This document shows positions 21,370 through 30,474 of a DNA stretch of 30,572 bases, one piece after another. The notes below the pieces were generated by a model that saw only the letters and a program-made list of their open reading frames with translations, was not told the DNA's origin and ran no database searches. Origin of the DNA: a bacterium (lineage in GTDB: Bacteria > 4484-113 > JAFGCY01); NCBI GenBank assembly GCA_020849855.1, contig JADZFO010000057.1, positions 1-30,572 of the forward strand, in the 5' to 3' direction. Position 1 is the stretch's first letter. Every line of letters begins with the position of its first letter. Position numbers and translations under genes: made by a program.

Positions 21370-22152
21370 TTAAGTAGTTTTTCTGCTGTCCGGCCGCGCA
21401 TCGCGCTGGATCAGGGCTACCACGGCGATGGAAAGGAAGTAGAGGGCCATCAGAGGGGCGGTGAAGAGCAGCATGGTGAAGGCGTCGCCGGTGGGGGTGA
21501 TGATCGCCGCCACCAGCATCAGGATGACCAGAGCCGTGCCGGTCTGTTTCCACAGCAGGCTGGCTGTGACGATGCGCAGCCAGCCCAGCAGGGCCAGCAC
21601 CACAGGCAGCTCGAAAAGCAGGCCGCCAGCCAGGCAGAGGCTGAAGATGAAGTTGTAGTAGTACTCCGAGGCCCAGTTGGCCTGCATGTATTGCTGGCCG
21701 ATGGAGAGCAGCAGCTTGAGGCTGGGGGGCAGCAGCAGGAAGTAGACAAATGCCACGCCGCTGGCGAAGAGCAGGAGCACTACCGGCACCACCGGCCCCG
21801 CCTTGCGCCGCTCGGCAGGCTTGAGCGCCGGTGCAAGGAAGAGCCAGAGCTGGTGCAGGACCAAGGGCGAGGCGACGACGAGGCCGGCCACGATGCACAG
21901 GCGCATGTAAAAGAAGAAGGCCTCGGTGGGCGCCAGGGTGACCAGCTTCATGTCCGGCTGGTAGAGGGTCAGCGGCCGGGTGACCACCCACATCAGATAG
22001 TCCATGAACATAAAGGCGCCGCCGGTGCAGGCAGCCACCAGCAGCACGGAGATGACGATGCGCTTGCGCAGCTCGCCGATGTGGTCCCAGAAGCCCATCT
22101 CGCGCTCGAAGATGTCCTGGCGTGGCGGCTTGTTCCGGGGTGCCGCGCTCAT
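21370..22152 (-). CDS. tatC: Twin-arginine translocase subunit TatC
   Basis: A 260-residue membrane protein with six hydrophobic helices, the receptor for twin-arginine signal peptides. The N-terminus shows FWDHIGELRKRIVIS, the conserved signal-binding segment with the Glu. APTEAFFFYMRL, SPLVLHQLWLFLAPALKPAERR, the EYYYNFIFSLCLAGGLLFELPVVL stretch, and ITPTGDAFTMLLFTAPL are all typical. The start ATG overlaps the tatA stop (ATGA), so the two are probably translated together. The sigma gene lies about 300 bases downstream in the same direction. Confidence 0.96.
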   Translation of the reverse strand: MSAAPRNKPPRQDIFEREMGFWDHIGELRKRIVISVLLVAACTGGAFMFMDYLMWVVTRPLTLYQPDMKLVTLAPTEAFFFYMRLCIVAGLVVASPLVLHQLWLFLAPALKPAERRKAGPVVPVVLLLFASGVAFVYFLLLPPSLKLLLSIGQQYMQANWASEYYYNFIFSLCLAGGLLFELPVVLALLGWLRIVTASLLWKQTGTALVILMLVAAIITPTGDAFTMLLFTAPLMALYFLSIAVVALIQRDARPDSRKTT

Positions 22153-22562
22153 GCCCGCGGCTCCTTGCCCGTGCCAAGGTAGTCGTCCAGCTCGGGCACC
22201 GGGAGCGCATCCTCGCCATAGGGCCGCGGCGGCCGCTCGCCAGCCGTGCCGGCCTGGTCCCGGGCCTGCTGCAGCTCAAGCTGCTCCATGATGGCGGCCT
22301 GGTCGAGGGGTACGCGGCTGCGGACAGCGCGCTCGCCTTCCGGCGGCCGCAGGGCAGGGCTCTCGCCCAGCAGGTCCTCGTCGCTGATCTGGAGCTCCTT
22401 CTTGATGTCCTCCACCGCGCTGTCGGCGTGCCGGCGGACCTTGGTGAACTCCTTGTAGAGGCGCGCGAGACTGCGCGCGACCCCCGGGATGCGGTGCGGC
22501 CCCAGCACGATCAGGGCGATCAGGATGATCGCCACCAGCTCGCTGCCACCTATGCCAAACAA
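22149..22562 (-). CDS. tatA: Sec-independent translocase TatA/TatB-type protein
   Basis: A 137-residue protein with the TatA/B layout: FGIGGSELVAIILIALIVLGPHRIP is the single N-terminal helix with hinge, followed by an amphipathic helix (GVARSLARLYKEFTKVRRHADSAVEDIKKEL) and an acidic Pro-rich tail. The Glu in the first helix (GGSEL) and the length are closer to TatB, but either role is possible. The start is a TTG at 22562, since no ATG gives the family N-terminus. It lies 8 bases after TATAAT, so the mRNA would be leaderless or nearly so with a TTG start. Confidence 0.92.
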   Translation of the reverse strand: MFGIGGSELVAIILIALIVLGPHRIPGVARSLARLYKEFTKVRRHADSAVEDIKKELQISDEDLLGESPALRPPEGERAVRSRVPLDQAAIMEQLELQQARDQAGTAGERPPRPYGEDALPVPELDDYLGTGKEPRA

Positions 22563-22570
22563 GGGCTTGG

Positions 22571-22576
22571 ATTATA
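22571..22576 (-). promoter_or_regulatory. -10 box of tatA-tatC
   Basis: A perfect TATAAT on the minus strand (22576-22571) is followed by 8 bases and then TTG at 22562. It is divergent from the methyltransferase promoter 77 bases away. Confidence 0.6.
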
Positions 22577-22652
22577 GAAGTAGCGGGATCGGGCCCTTGG
22601 CGGGCTGCCCGGCCAGGGCGCAGAGCAGCGGGCCGGGAGCCGTGCAGCCGCC

Positions 22653-22658
22653 TATAAT
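22653..22658 (+). promoter_or_regulatory. -10 box for leaderless methyltransferase mRNA
   Basis: A perfect TATAAT is followed by exactly 6 bases and then GTG at 22665. No Shine-Dalgarno or -35 box is visible. Confidence 0.6.
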
Positions 22659-22664
22659 TCCAGC

Positions 22665-23588
22665 GTGCCAAGCCACAGCAGCGAAGTCGCGCCCTACCAC
22701 CATTTGCTGGCCCCGCCCTCCATCGCACTGCTTGAGCGCGTGCAGGCCCTCGCCGGGCCGGCGCCGGGCGTACTGCTGGACCTGGGCTGCGGGGTGGGGG
22801 AGCGCGTGGCGGCGCTGCGGCGCAGCGGCTATGACTGCTATGGGGCGGAGCTTGACGGCGAGCTGCTGAGGGCCGGCCAGCGCCGGCATCCTGATCTGGC
22901 ACCCGCGCCGGCGGGCAACGGGCGCCTGATCCATGGCGACCCGCTGGAGGTCTTTGACCTGCTGCGCCCGCCGCTGAGCCTGGTCTTCTGCGCGGAGAAC
23001 CTGGACGGCGGCGCGCTGGCGCGCCTGGCCAGCCTGGAAGAGGCGGCCTCGGTGCTCAGCCAGCTCTGGGACCTGACGCGGCCGGCGGGAAAGGTGCTGC
23101 TTGGCCTGCCGAACTTCGACCATCTGGCGGCTGAGGCGCAGCGCGTCCAGGCCGCGGTGCCGGAGCCGGGCGATGAGCCGCAGTATGTGGAGCTTGGCGG
23201 AGGCGAATCACGCCGCGGCAGCCCGCAGCTGGGCTCGATCACCGAAGAGGAGATCCGGCTCTACCTGCCGCCTGTCTCCAAGGGCAGCGAGGTGGGCATG
23301 CTGGAGCTGGAGCGGCAGTATCTGTGGCCGCGGGAGCGCCGCAGCGGAGCCGCCTCCACGCTGCCCGCGCGAATCCACCTGCGCATGCAGCTGCGCCTGC
23401 CGGAGGGCGAGCACGAGCGCGAGCATGTCTGGGAAGTGCCGCTGCTGTGCCTGACGCGCCTGCGCCTGAGCGAGCTGCTTGCCGCCAACCTGCCGGCGGA
23501 GGCCTTCGCATCTGCCCAGTGGCACGGCGATTATGACGGGGCCGACTGGAGCGAAGGTCTGGCGTTGACCGTGCTGAGCCTGGGATAG
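22665..23588 (+). CDS. SAM-dependent methyltransferase, substrate unknown
   Basis: A 307-residue protein. The Rossmann SAM-binding motif I is VLLDLGCGVGERVAAL near residues 31-46, followed by an acidic motif II at CYGAELDGELL. LVFCAENLDG and the segment LSQLWDLTRPAGKVLLGLPNF fit motifs post II/III of class I methyltransferases. The C-terminal ~130 residues (from about SITEEEIRLYL) look like an added domain with an even mix of charged residues and Leu. There is no hint of substrate. It starts with GTG in a leaderless layout, and the P-type ATPase follows 80 bases later. Confidence 0.8.
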   Translation: MPSHSSEVAPYHHLLAPPSIALLERVQALAGPAPGVLLDLGCGVGERVAALRRSGYDCYGAELDGELLRAGQRRHPDLAPAPAGNGRLIHGDPLEVFDLLRPPLSLVFCAENLDGGALARLASLEEAASVLSQLWDLTRPAGKVLLGLPNFDHLAAEAQRVQAAVPEPGDEPQYVELGGGESRRGSPQLGSITEEEIRLYLPPVSKGSEVGMLELERQYLWPRERRSGAASTLPARIHLRMQLRLPEGEHEREHVWEVPLLCLTRLRLSELLAANLPAEAFASAQWHGDYDGADWSEGLALTVLSLG

Positions 23589-23668
23589 TTTACTGAGACT
23601 GCAAGGCACACGATGGTAATGTCTGGAGTCCTTCAGACTCGAAAGAACTGAGCCGGAGCGTAAGCAAA

Positions 23669-26509
23669 ATGCAGGATCATCAGCCCAAAGCGCAGGATGA
23701 GAGCCACCCATGGTGGACCCTTGGCATTGACGCCTGCCTGAAGATCCTTGGCACGGACCCCGCTGCGGGGCTGAGCGCGGAGGAGGTCCATGAGCGCACG
23801 CAGCGCTATGGCCCCAACGTCCTGGCCGGGCAGCAGATGCGCAGCCCCTGGCTGATCCTGGCGCAGCAGTTCAGCTCGCTGATGGTGCTGATCCTGGTGG
23901 GCGCCGCGGTTGTATCAGCCTTCATGGGCGACCTCAGCGATTCGATTGTGATCGCGGTGATCCTGGTGCTGAACGCGGCCCTGGGCTTCAGCCAGGAGTT
24001 CCGCGCTGAACGCGCAATGGCCGCGCTGCGGCAGCTATCGGTGCCCAGCGTAAAGGTGCGCCGCGGCGGCCGGCTGCTGGAGATTGCCTCAACTGAGCTG
24101 GTGCCGGGCGATGTGCTGCTGCTGGAAGCCGGCGCGCTGATCCCCGCCGACGGCCGCCTGCTGGAGAGCGCGGGCCTCAGGGTGCAGGAAGCTGCGCTGA
24201 CCGGCGAGTCGGAGGCGGTGGATAAGCAGTGCGACCCGCTGGAGGCCGCGGATCCGCCACTGGGTGACCGGCTGAACATGGCTTACCGCGGGACGATCGT
24301 CAGCGCGGGCCGCGGCCTGCTGCTGGTCACCGCGACCGGTATGCAGACCGAACTGGGGCGCATCGCGCACCTGCTGCAGAGCGTGCGCCGCGAGGACACG
24401 CCGCTGCAAAAGAAGCTGGAGCAGCTCGGCCGCGGCCTGGCCCTGGCGGCCCTGGTGCTGGTGGGCGTGATCTTTGTGCAGGGCCTGGTCCGTGGCGGCA
24501 CCGGTGCTGAGAACATCAAACTGATGCTGATGACGGCGATCAGCATGGCCGTGGCCGCAGTGCCCGAGGGCCTGCCCGCCGTGGTGACCATCGCGCTGGC
24601 GCTGGGCGCCCAGCGCATGCTGCGGCGCCAGGCCCTGATACGCAAGCTGCTGGCGGTCGAGACCCTGGGCGCTGTCACCGTGATTTGTTCCGACAAGACC
24701 GGCACCCTGACCCAGAACCGCATGCGCGTGATCGTGCTGGAGCTTAAGGGCCTGTGCCTGGAGCTGCAGGAGGATGCGGCGCTTGGGACAAGCTTTGGCG
24801 GCGCGGACGAGCAGGGCCGCGCCGAGATGCTGCAGCAGCCGGGTCTGCGCCTGGCGCTGCTGGCGGGCATGCTGTGCAACGACGCCAGCCTGGAGACAGG
24901 GCCGGCGCAGGCCGGGCAGCAGCAGGCGGCCATGCCCCAGGGCCTCGGCGACCCGACGGAACTGGCCCTGCTTTACGCGGCGGCGGAGTTTGGCCTGAAC
25001 AAGGACGAGCTGGAACGCAGCCTGCCGCGCGAGGCCGAGCTGCCTTTCGACTCCGAGCGCAAGCGCATGGCCACGCTGCACCGCCTGCAGGACACAGCGC
25101 CGCTGGGCAGCCTGCTGGGCTCAGCGCCGGCGAGCGGAGGCAAGGGCTGGGTCGCCCTGTGCAAGGGCGCGCCGGATGCACTGGTGGCGGCCTGCACGCA
25201 GTGGTGGACCGAGAATGGCGCAGAACCCCTGGGCAGCGCCGAGCGCGAGGTGCTGGCCGGAGCGACGAACCGCCTGGCGGCCAAGGGGATGCGCGTGCTG
25301 GGCCTGGCCTTCCGCCTGCACGAAACCGAGCAGAAGCCGGAGCTGCGCGAGGAGGAGCTGGTCTTCATCGGCCTGATGGGCCTGCTGGACCCGCCGCGCC
25401 AGGAAGTGCGCGATGCGGTCCAGACCTGCCGCGCCGCCGGGATCCGCCCGGTGATCATCACCGGCGACCATCCGCTGACCGCGCTGGAGATTGCGCGGCA
25501 GCTCAACTTTGACACCAGCAAGGGGGTGCTTACGGGCGCGGAGCTGGACCAGCTCAGCGTTGAGGAACTGCGCCGGCAGTCGGCGGCGATCAACGTTTGC
25601 GCGCGGGTGGCGCCGGAGCACAAGTTGAAGATTGTGCAGGCCCTGCAGCACGAGGGCGAAGTGGTGGCCATGACCGGCGACGGCGTGAACGACGCGCCGG
25701 CGCTGCGCAAGGCCGACATCGGCGTGGCGATGGGCATCACCGGCACTGACGTGGCTAAGGAAGCCGCCGATATGGTTCTGCTGGACGACAACTTCGCGTC
25801 CATCGTGGCCGCGGTGGAAGAGGGCCGCGTCATCTATGACAACATCCGCAAGTTCATCCGCTACCTGCTGAGCACCAACAGCGGCGAGCTGTGGACAATG
25901 CTGCTGGCGCCGATGCTGGGCCTGCCGATACCCCTGCTGCCGATCCAGATCCTGTGGATGAACCTGGTCACCGACGGCTTGCCCGCGCTGGCCCTGAGCC
26001 TGGAGAAGGCGGAGAAGGACATCATGCTGCGCCCGCCGCGGCGCAGCTCCGACAACATCTTCTCAGAGGGCCTGGGCTGGCACGTGCTGTGGGTGGGCAT
26101 CCTGATGGCGGTCGTGGCCCTGGGCGGCAGCTACCTGCTGCTGCGGGGCGAGGGTCTGGATCTGCACGGCGAGGGCCTGGACCGCTTCAGGACCATGGTC
26201 TTTTGCATCATGGCCTTCCTGCAGATGGGCCATGTGCTGGCGATCCGCAGCATGAGCCAGTCCTTCTTCAGCGCGGGGGTTGCCGGGAACCCGGCGATGC
26301 TGGCCTCGGTGCTGCTGACCTTCCTGCTGCAGCTTGTCCTGCTGTATGTGCCGGCGCTGCAGCGCTACTTCTCCACGGTGCCGCTGAGCGCCCTGGAGGT
26401 GCTGGCCTGCCTGGCACTGGGCAGCGTTGTCTTCTGGGCGGTGGAGATCGAAAAGCTGCGCCTGCGCAGCCGGCATACGCCGCCAGAGGCCCGGGCCAGG
26501 GCAGCCTGA
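23669..26509 (+). CDS. Ca2+-type P-type ATPase (P2A, SERCA/PMR1-like)
   Basis: A 946-residue cation pump. The N-terminal cation-ATPase domain contains YGPNVLAGQ. The actuator loop is LTGES with T178-GES. The phosphorylated Asp is Asp342 in [11 protein letters not shown]. The N-domain follows, and the hinge reads [22 protein letters not shown]. Transport residues match [17 protein letters not shown] in M4, TNSGELW in M5 (Asn and Glu), and [15 protein letters not shown] in M6 (Asn, Thr, Asp). All calcium site II ligands are therefore present. It probably exports Ca2+ or Mn2+ from the cytoplasm. The ATG at 23669 has a weak GGAG 11 bases upstream. A hairpin follows at 26518. Confidence 0.94.
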   Translation: MQDHQPKAQDESHPWWTLGIDACLKILGTDPAAGLSAEEVHERTQRYGPNVLAGQQMRSPWLILAQQFSSLMVLILVGAAVVSAFMGDLSDSIVIAVILVLNAALGFSQEFRAERAMAALRQLSVPSVKVRRGGRLLEIASTELVPGDVLLLEAGALIPADGRLLESAGLRVQEAALTGESEAVDKQCDPLEAADPPLGDRLNMAYRGTIVSAGRGLLLVTATGMQTELGRIAHLLQSVRREDTPLQKKLEQLGRGLALAALVLVGVIFVQGLVRGGTGAENIKLMLMTAISMAVAAVPEGLPAVVTIALALGAQRMLRRQALIRKLLAVETLGAVTVICSDKTGTLTQNRMRVIVLELKGLCLELQEDAALGTSFGGADEQGRAEMLQQPGLRLALLAGMLCNDASLETGPAQAGQQQAAMPQGLGDPTELALLYAAAEFGLNKDELERSLPREAELPFDSERKRMATLHRLQDTAPLGSLLGSAPASGGKGWVALCKGAPDALVAACTQWWTENGAEPLGSAEREVLAGATNRLAAKGMRVLGLAFRLHETEQKPELREEELVFIGLMGLLDPPRQEVRDAVQTCRAAGIRPVIITGDHPLTALEIARQLNFDTSKGVLTGAELDQLSVEELRRQSAAINVCARVAPEHKLKIVQALQHEGEVVAMTGDGVNDAPALRKADIGVAMGITGTDVAKEAADMVLLDDNFASIVAAVEEGRVIYDNIRKFIRYLLSTNSGELWTMLLAPMLGLPIPLLPIQILWMNLVTDGLPALALSLEKAEKDIMLRPPRRSSDNIFSEGLGWHVLWVGILMAVVALGGSYLLLRGEGLDLHGEGLDRFRTMVFCIMAFLQMGHVLAIRSMSQSFFSAGVAGNPAMLASVLLTFLLQLVLLYVPALQRYFSTVPLSALEVLACLALGSVVFWAVEIEKLRLRSRHTPPEARARAA

Positions 26510-26517
26510 GACCGCTG

Positions 26518-26543
26518 CGGCCCGCTGCGCATACGGCGGGCCG
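26518..26543 (+). terminator. Hairpin after the P-type ATPase
   Basis: CGGCCCGC pairs with GCGGGCCG around a 10-base loop, 9 bases after the stop. There is no T-run, so termination is likely but not certain. Confidence 0.45.
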
Positions 26544-26587
26544 GCTCATGTTACCCAATGAGTATTTAAAGCCGGGCGCCGCGCGGG

Positions 26588-26593
26588 CATAAT
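26588..26593 (+). promoter_or_regulatory. Candidate -10 box of the PKD lipoprotein gene
   Basis: CATAAT lies about 70 bases before the ATG at 26662. The gene has its own Shine-Dalgarno (GAGGTG at 26650-26655). Confidence 0.35.
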
Positions 26594-26661
26594 CCCTTGG
26601 TCGCAGCAGTGCGCTGCGGATTGCCGCTGACTACGCTGAATCTCCGCTTGAGGTGCCCGGC

Positions 26662-29106
26662 ATGTATTGCCTTTCAGTGTCGCCGCGTGCAATCAGCCTG
26701 CTGCTGCTCATGGCCCTGGCCGCCCTGGCCTGTGCCTGCGGCGGCGGATCACAGCAGCTGAGCGCTGCCAGTCAGCCGGCGGGCCAGGTCCCGCCCCAGA
26801 TACAGTCAGCCCTGCCAGAACTGCCCTCAGACAGGGGCGCCAGCCTGCTGGCCGAAAGCCTGATCCAGGGCAAGGCCAGCCTGGACCGCTCAGCGGCGGC
26901 GCAGGAGCAGGGCCCGGCCCTGCTCCTGGACAGCGCCGGCGCCGGCGTGTGGCAGTGGGCGCTTTACGGCTTCAGCCCCACGCCGGACCACAGCCTGGAC
27001 AGCGTGAATGTGCTGCTCGATGTGTCCCAGGGCAGCGCGGTCTGGCTGGGCCTGGCAGACTACGAGGCCGGCCGCTGGCAGCTTTTCGGGCCCTACCAGG
27101 GCAGCAAGACCCTGCTGGCCGACGACCCGGCTTACCTCTCACCCGGCGGCAACCTGTATGTGGTCGCGCTGGTGGGTGATGGCCAGAGCGCCACGGTCAA
27201 CGCGCTGTCCGTTCGGACCATCAGCCCCGGCAATACGCCGCCCAGTGCAGCCCTGCAGGCCGATGTGAGCAGCGGGGATGCGCCGCTGAGCGTGAATTTT
27301 GATGCCAGTGCCAGCAGCGACAGCGATGGCAACATCATCGAATACGCCTGGGACTGGGACGGCGACGGCAGCTATGACAGCATCACCGACGGGCCGGAGA
27401 TCAGCCACGTCTTTGACCAGCCGGGCATCTTCGACACCCGCATGCGGGTGACGGACGAGTTCTTCGGCCGGGCCAGCGCCGTGGCCCAGATCAGCGTGAC
27501 TGTTGCCGGTAACAACCAGCCGAATGCGGTGCTGGGCGGCAACAGCAGCGGCACCGCCCCGCTGACCGTCAACTTCGACGGCAGCCTCAGTGACCCCGGC
27601 GACCCCGGCGACAGCATCGTCAGCTACCAGTGGGACTTTGACGGCGACCTGAGCTTTGACGCGCAGGGCTCCAGCCCCTTCGCCAGCCATGTCTACACCG
27701 AGGCCGGCAGCTTTAACGCCCTGCTGCGGGTCACCGACAGCGCGGGCAACCAGGGCGAGAGCAACTTCCTGAACATCGTGGTCAACGCGGCGCCGCAGGC
27801 CGTGCTGGAGATCCTGCCGGACTCGGCGGACACCGGCGAGGCCGTGGACCTCTCCGGCAGCCAGAGCAGCGACCCCGGCGGCTCGATTGTGAACTACGAG
27901 TGGGACACCAACGGTGACGGGTCCTACGACCTGGACAGCAACGCCAGCCCGGTGGTCACGCTCAGCTTTGATGTCCCCGGCCTGTACACCCTGAAGCTGC
28001 GGGTCACCGACAACAATGGCGCGCAGGCGGAGGCCAGCGCGAGCCTGGCGGTGCATGGCTGGCTGACGCCGCAGTACCCTGACATGTTCCATACCGGCAC
28101 CGGCAATGAGTCGAGCCTGGCTGAGATCGATGGCAAGCCGGCGATCGCCTATTACGGAGCCACCGATACGGACCTGTACTACGTCCGGGCCGCCGATTCC
28201 AAGGGCCAGTTCTGGGTTGGCAGCCCGGTGCGGGTCAACAGCGTTCAGTCGGACTCCACCGGCCGCTGGCCCTGCCTGCGCAAGGTCTTTGGCCGTCCTG
28301 CCGTGGCTTTCCATGACAGCGGGAACGATGACCTGATGTACTGCCGCGCCGATGATCCGCTAGGCGACTCATGGCCCGCATCCATCATTGTGGACAGCGC
28401 TGGCGACACGGGGCAGCATCCCTCCATGCTGGTGGTGGATGGTGTGCCGCATATCGCCTACCAGCAGTTCGAGAACCTGCAGCTGCGCTATGTGCGTGCC
28501 AGCGACGCTCTGGGCGGCGCCTGGGACGCCCCGATCATCCTGGACGACAGCGGCGACGTGGGCTACTGGCCCTGCCTGGCGATAGTGGCCGGCAATCCGG
28601 CGGTGAGCTACTGGGATGATGGCGGCGGGGCGGTGATGTTCATGCGTGCCAACACGGCCGGCGGGACAAGCTGGGGCGCTCCGGTCTTTGTTGATGGCCC
28701 GACATCACTCAACAGCCCGACCTGGCTGCTGGATGTGAACGGCAACCCGGCGGTGGGCTATGAGGACAACAGCAACGGCAAACAGTGGCTGAACCGCTCA
28801 CCGGATCTTTTTGGCGGCAACTTCATGACGGCCACTGAGATGCCCTCAGCCAATGGCTCGCCGGCCAGCTTCTCAATGGCCATCATCGACGGCAACCCGG
28901 CCATCGCCTTCTATGACAACACGGGTATGGACCTGAAGTACTCCCGCGCGCTGAACAAGAACGGGACGGTCTGGGAGACTCCGCAGACGCTGGACACCAG
29001 CGGCGTCGTTGGTGGCTTCAGCTCAATGACCGAGATCAGCGGCGGCGTTGGTATCAGCTACTACGATTCCACCTTCAGCCGCCTGAAGTATGTCTGGGGC
29101 TATTAA
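26662..29106 (+). CDS. Lipoprotein with three PKD domains and a seven-repeat propeller-like domain
   Basis: An 814-residue surface or periplasmic lipoprotein. The signal peptide ends at LACACGGG, so the mature N-terminus is probably CGGG as in the protein at 11296. Residues about 40-185 form a beta-rich region without a recognised family. Three PKD domains follow at about 190-280, 284-372 and 375-465, each with the WDWDGDG, WDFDGD or WDTNGDG core. Residues 474-814 contain seven ~45-60 residue repeats with the pattern G-x-P-A-(I/V)-(A/S/G)-(Y/F) followed by (D/L)-x-(L/M)-x-Y-x-R-A. The last ends RLKYVWGY, which suggests a seven-bladed beta-propeller. The protein probably binds a polysaccharide or protein partner; no catalytic motif is visible. 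A terminator follows. Confidence 0.87.
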   Translation: MYCLSVSPRAISLLLLMALAALACACGGGSQQLSAASQPAGQVPPQIQSALPELPSDRGASLLAESLIQGKASLDRSAAAQEQGPALLLDSAGAGVWQWALYGFSPTPDHSLDSVNVLLDVSQGSAVWLGLADYEAGRWQLFGPYQGSKTLLADDPAYLSPGGNLYVVALVGDGQSATVNALSVRTISPGNTPPSAALQADVSSGDAPLSVNFDASASSDSDGNIIEYAWDWDGDGSYDSITDGPEISHVFDQPGIFDTRMRVTDEFFGRASAVAQISVTVAGNNQPNAVLGGNSSGTAPLTVNFDGSLSDPGDPGDSIVSYQWDFDGDLSFDAQGSSPFASHVYTEAGSFNALLRVTDSAGNQGESNFLNIVVNAAPQAVLEILPDSADTGEAVDLSGSQSSDPGGSIVNYEWDTNGDGSYDLDSNASPVVTLSFDVPGLYTLKLRVTDNNGAQAEASASLAVHGWLTPQYPDMFHTGTGNESSLAEIDGKPAIAYYGATDTDLYYVRAADSKGQFWVGSPVRVNSVQSDSTGRWPCLRKVFGRPAVAFHDSGNDDLMYCRADDPLGDSWPASIIVDSAGDTGQHPSMLVVDGVPHIAYQQFENLQLRYVRASDALGGAWDAPIILDDSGDVGYWPCLAIVAGNPAVSYWDDGGGAVMFMRANTAGGTSWGAPVFVDGPTSLNSPTWLLDVNGNPAVGYEDNSNGKQWLNRSPDLFGGNFMTATEMPSANGSPASFSMAIIDGNPAIAFYDNTGMDLKYSRALNKNGTVWETPQTLDTSGVVGGFSSMTEISGGVGISYYDSTFSRLKYVWGY

Positions 29107-29141
29107 GCCCCGGGACTAATCAGGCGCAGCAAACGGTTTGG

Positions 29142-29170
29142 AAGGCCGGGTTCGTCCCGGCCTTTTCTTT
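29142..29170 (+). terminator. Rho-independent terminator
   Basis: AAGGCCGGG pairs with CCCGGCCTT around TTCGT and leads into a T-rich tract (TTTTCTTTT). It follows the lipoprotein stop by 36 bases. Confidence 0.9.
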
Positions 29171-29210
29171 TCCTGCTCGGACCTATGTCAGGCTCAATGC
29201 CGGCACGGCA

Positions 29211-30335
29211 TCAGGCGATGGCCAGTGCGCCGGCCATCACGCGCTCGAAGGCCTCGGCCGCCTGCAGGCACTGCTCGCAGCTGACATCCAGGTGCGTGAC
29301 CAGGCGGATGCGCTGTGCGGCGATGGCGATGCACTTCACCTGCGGCAGGCCGCCGACGCCTTCACCCAGCATGCGCGCCAGCTCGGCGCCGGTGGGGATG
29401 CGCTGGCCGTCCAGCACCTGCGCCTCGGGGCGCAGCGCTGTGTCGTAGTCCGGCAGGCCCTCGCTGTCCGTCGGGCCGATGTCGACCATCACAATATTGC
29501 TCTGCACCGGCAGCACGCTGAGGCCGGGGATCTGATTAATCCGCTCCTCCAGCAGCTTTGCGTTGGCATGGTCCTCGGCCAGGCGCGGGCGGTTGTGCTC
29601 CAGCGCGAAGAGCGCGGCGGCAGCGATGATGCCGCACTGGCGCATCTGGCCGCCAAACATCTTGCGATAGAAGCGGCACTCCTCGACGAAGTCCTTCGGG
29701 CCGGCGAGGCAGGAACCGACCGGCGCGCCAAGGCCCTTGGAGAAGCAGACAGATGTGCTGTCGACGTGGTGGATCCAGTCAGCGGGCTGGGTGCCGGAAG
29801 CCTCGCAGGCGTTCCAGAGGCGCGCGCCGTCCAGGTGCACCTTCAGGCCCTGCTCGCGGCCGAAGGTGGCGACACGCTCAAAGCGCTCCATGGGCCAGAC
29901 CGCGCCGCCGCAGCGGTTGTGGGTGTTCTCCAGGCTCAGGATGCGGCTGCGCGAGTGGTGGATATTGCGGGGCAGCAGATGGGCGGCGACGCGGGCCGGC
30001 TCAAAGCTGCCGTCGAGGCTGTCGATCACCCGCGGCTGCAGGCCGCTGATGGCGCAGGGCGTGCCGGTCTCATAGTGCAGCACATGGCTGTAGGTGTGGC
30101 AGATCAGGGCGTCGCCGGGCTGGCTGTGGGCGCGCAGGCAGAGCTGGTTGCCCTGGTGGCCGGAGACGACATACAGCGCGGCCTCGGTGCCCAGGATCTC
30201 CGCCGTGCGCTCCTGCAGGCGGCGGACCGTGGGGTCCTCCTGGTAGACGTCGTCGCCAACCTCGGCGCTGGCCATAGCGGCGCGCATGTCGGCAGAGGGC
30301 TTTGTCACGGTGTCAGAGCGCAGGTCGATGAACAT
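29211..30335 (-). CDS. ltaE: Low-specificity L-threonine aldolase
   Basis: A 374-residue PLP enzyme of fold type I that cleaves L-threonine and L-allo-threonine to glycine and acetaldehyde. The N-terminus MFIDLRSDTVTKPS and GDDVYQEDPTV are typical. His84 in YSHVLHYE stacks on PLP, Asp169 is in HLDGARLWNA, and Lys200 in CFSKGLGAPVGS binds PLP. RKMFGGQMRQCGI is also conserved. The last ~20 residues include an extra CEQC pair. The ATG at 30335 has a -10 box exactly 6 bases upstream and no Shine-Dalgarno. Confidence 0.95.
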   Translation of the reverse strand: MFIDLRSDTVTKPSADMRAAMASAEVGDDVYQEDPTVRRLQERTAEILGTEAALYVVSGHQGNQLCLRAHSQPGDALICHTYSHVLHYETGTPCAISGLQPRVIDSLDGSFEPARVAAHLLPRNIHHSRSRILSLENTHNRCGGAVWPMERFERVATFGREQGLKVHLDGARLWNACEASGTQPADWIHHVDSTSVCFSKGLGAPVGSCLAGPKDFVEECRFYRKMFGGQMRQCGIIAAAALFALEHNRPRLAEDHANAKLLEERINQIPGLSVLPVQSNIVMVDIGPTDSEGLPDYDTALRPEAQVLDGQRIPTGAELARMLGEGVGGLPQVKCIAIAAQRIRLVTHLDVSCEQCLQAAEAFERVMAGALAIA

Positions 30336-30341
30336 CGCTGC

Positions 30342-30347
30342 ATTCTA
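30342..30347 (-). promoter_or_regulatory. -10 box for leaderless ltaE mRNA
   Basis: On the minus strand TAGAAT (30347-30342) is followed by exactly 6 bases and then ATG at 30335. Confidence 0.6.
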
Positions 30348-30365
30348 CTCGGCGCTCAGGTGTAG

Positions 30366-30385
30366 GGTGCAGGCATGCCTGCACC
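30366..30385. repeat. 20-bp perfect palindrome
   Basis: GGTGCAGGCA and its exact complement meet without a loop. It is preceded by GTAG, as the folP hairpin arm is preceded by TAG. A short CACAGGAGG-CACTGAGG-CACAGAG series follows at 30402-30426, similar to the 9-bp-spaced arrays elsewhere. Nothing else is evident between ltaE and 30475. Confidence 0.6.
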
Positions 30386-30474
30386 AATCCGGAACTAAGA
30401 TTCACAGGAGGCACTGAGGCACAGAGTCAGCGCGGGCGGACGGGGAGTGAACCATCCCGGGTTTCCTGGAGGCA

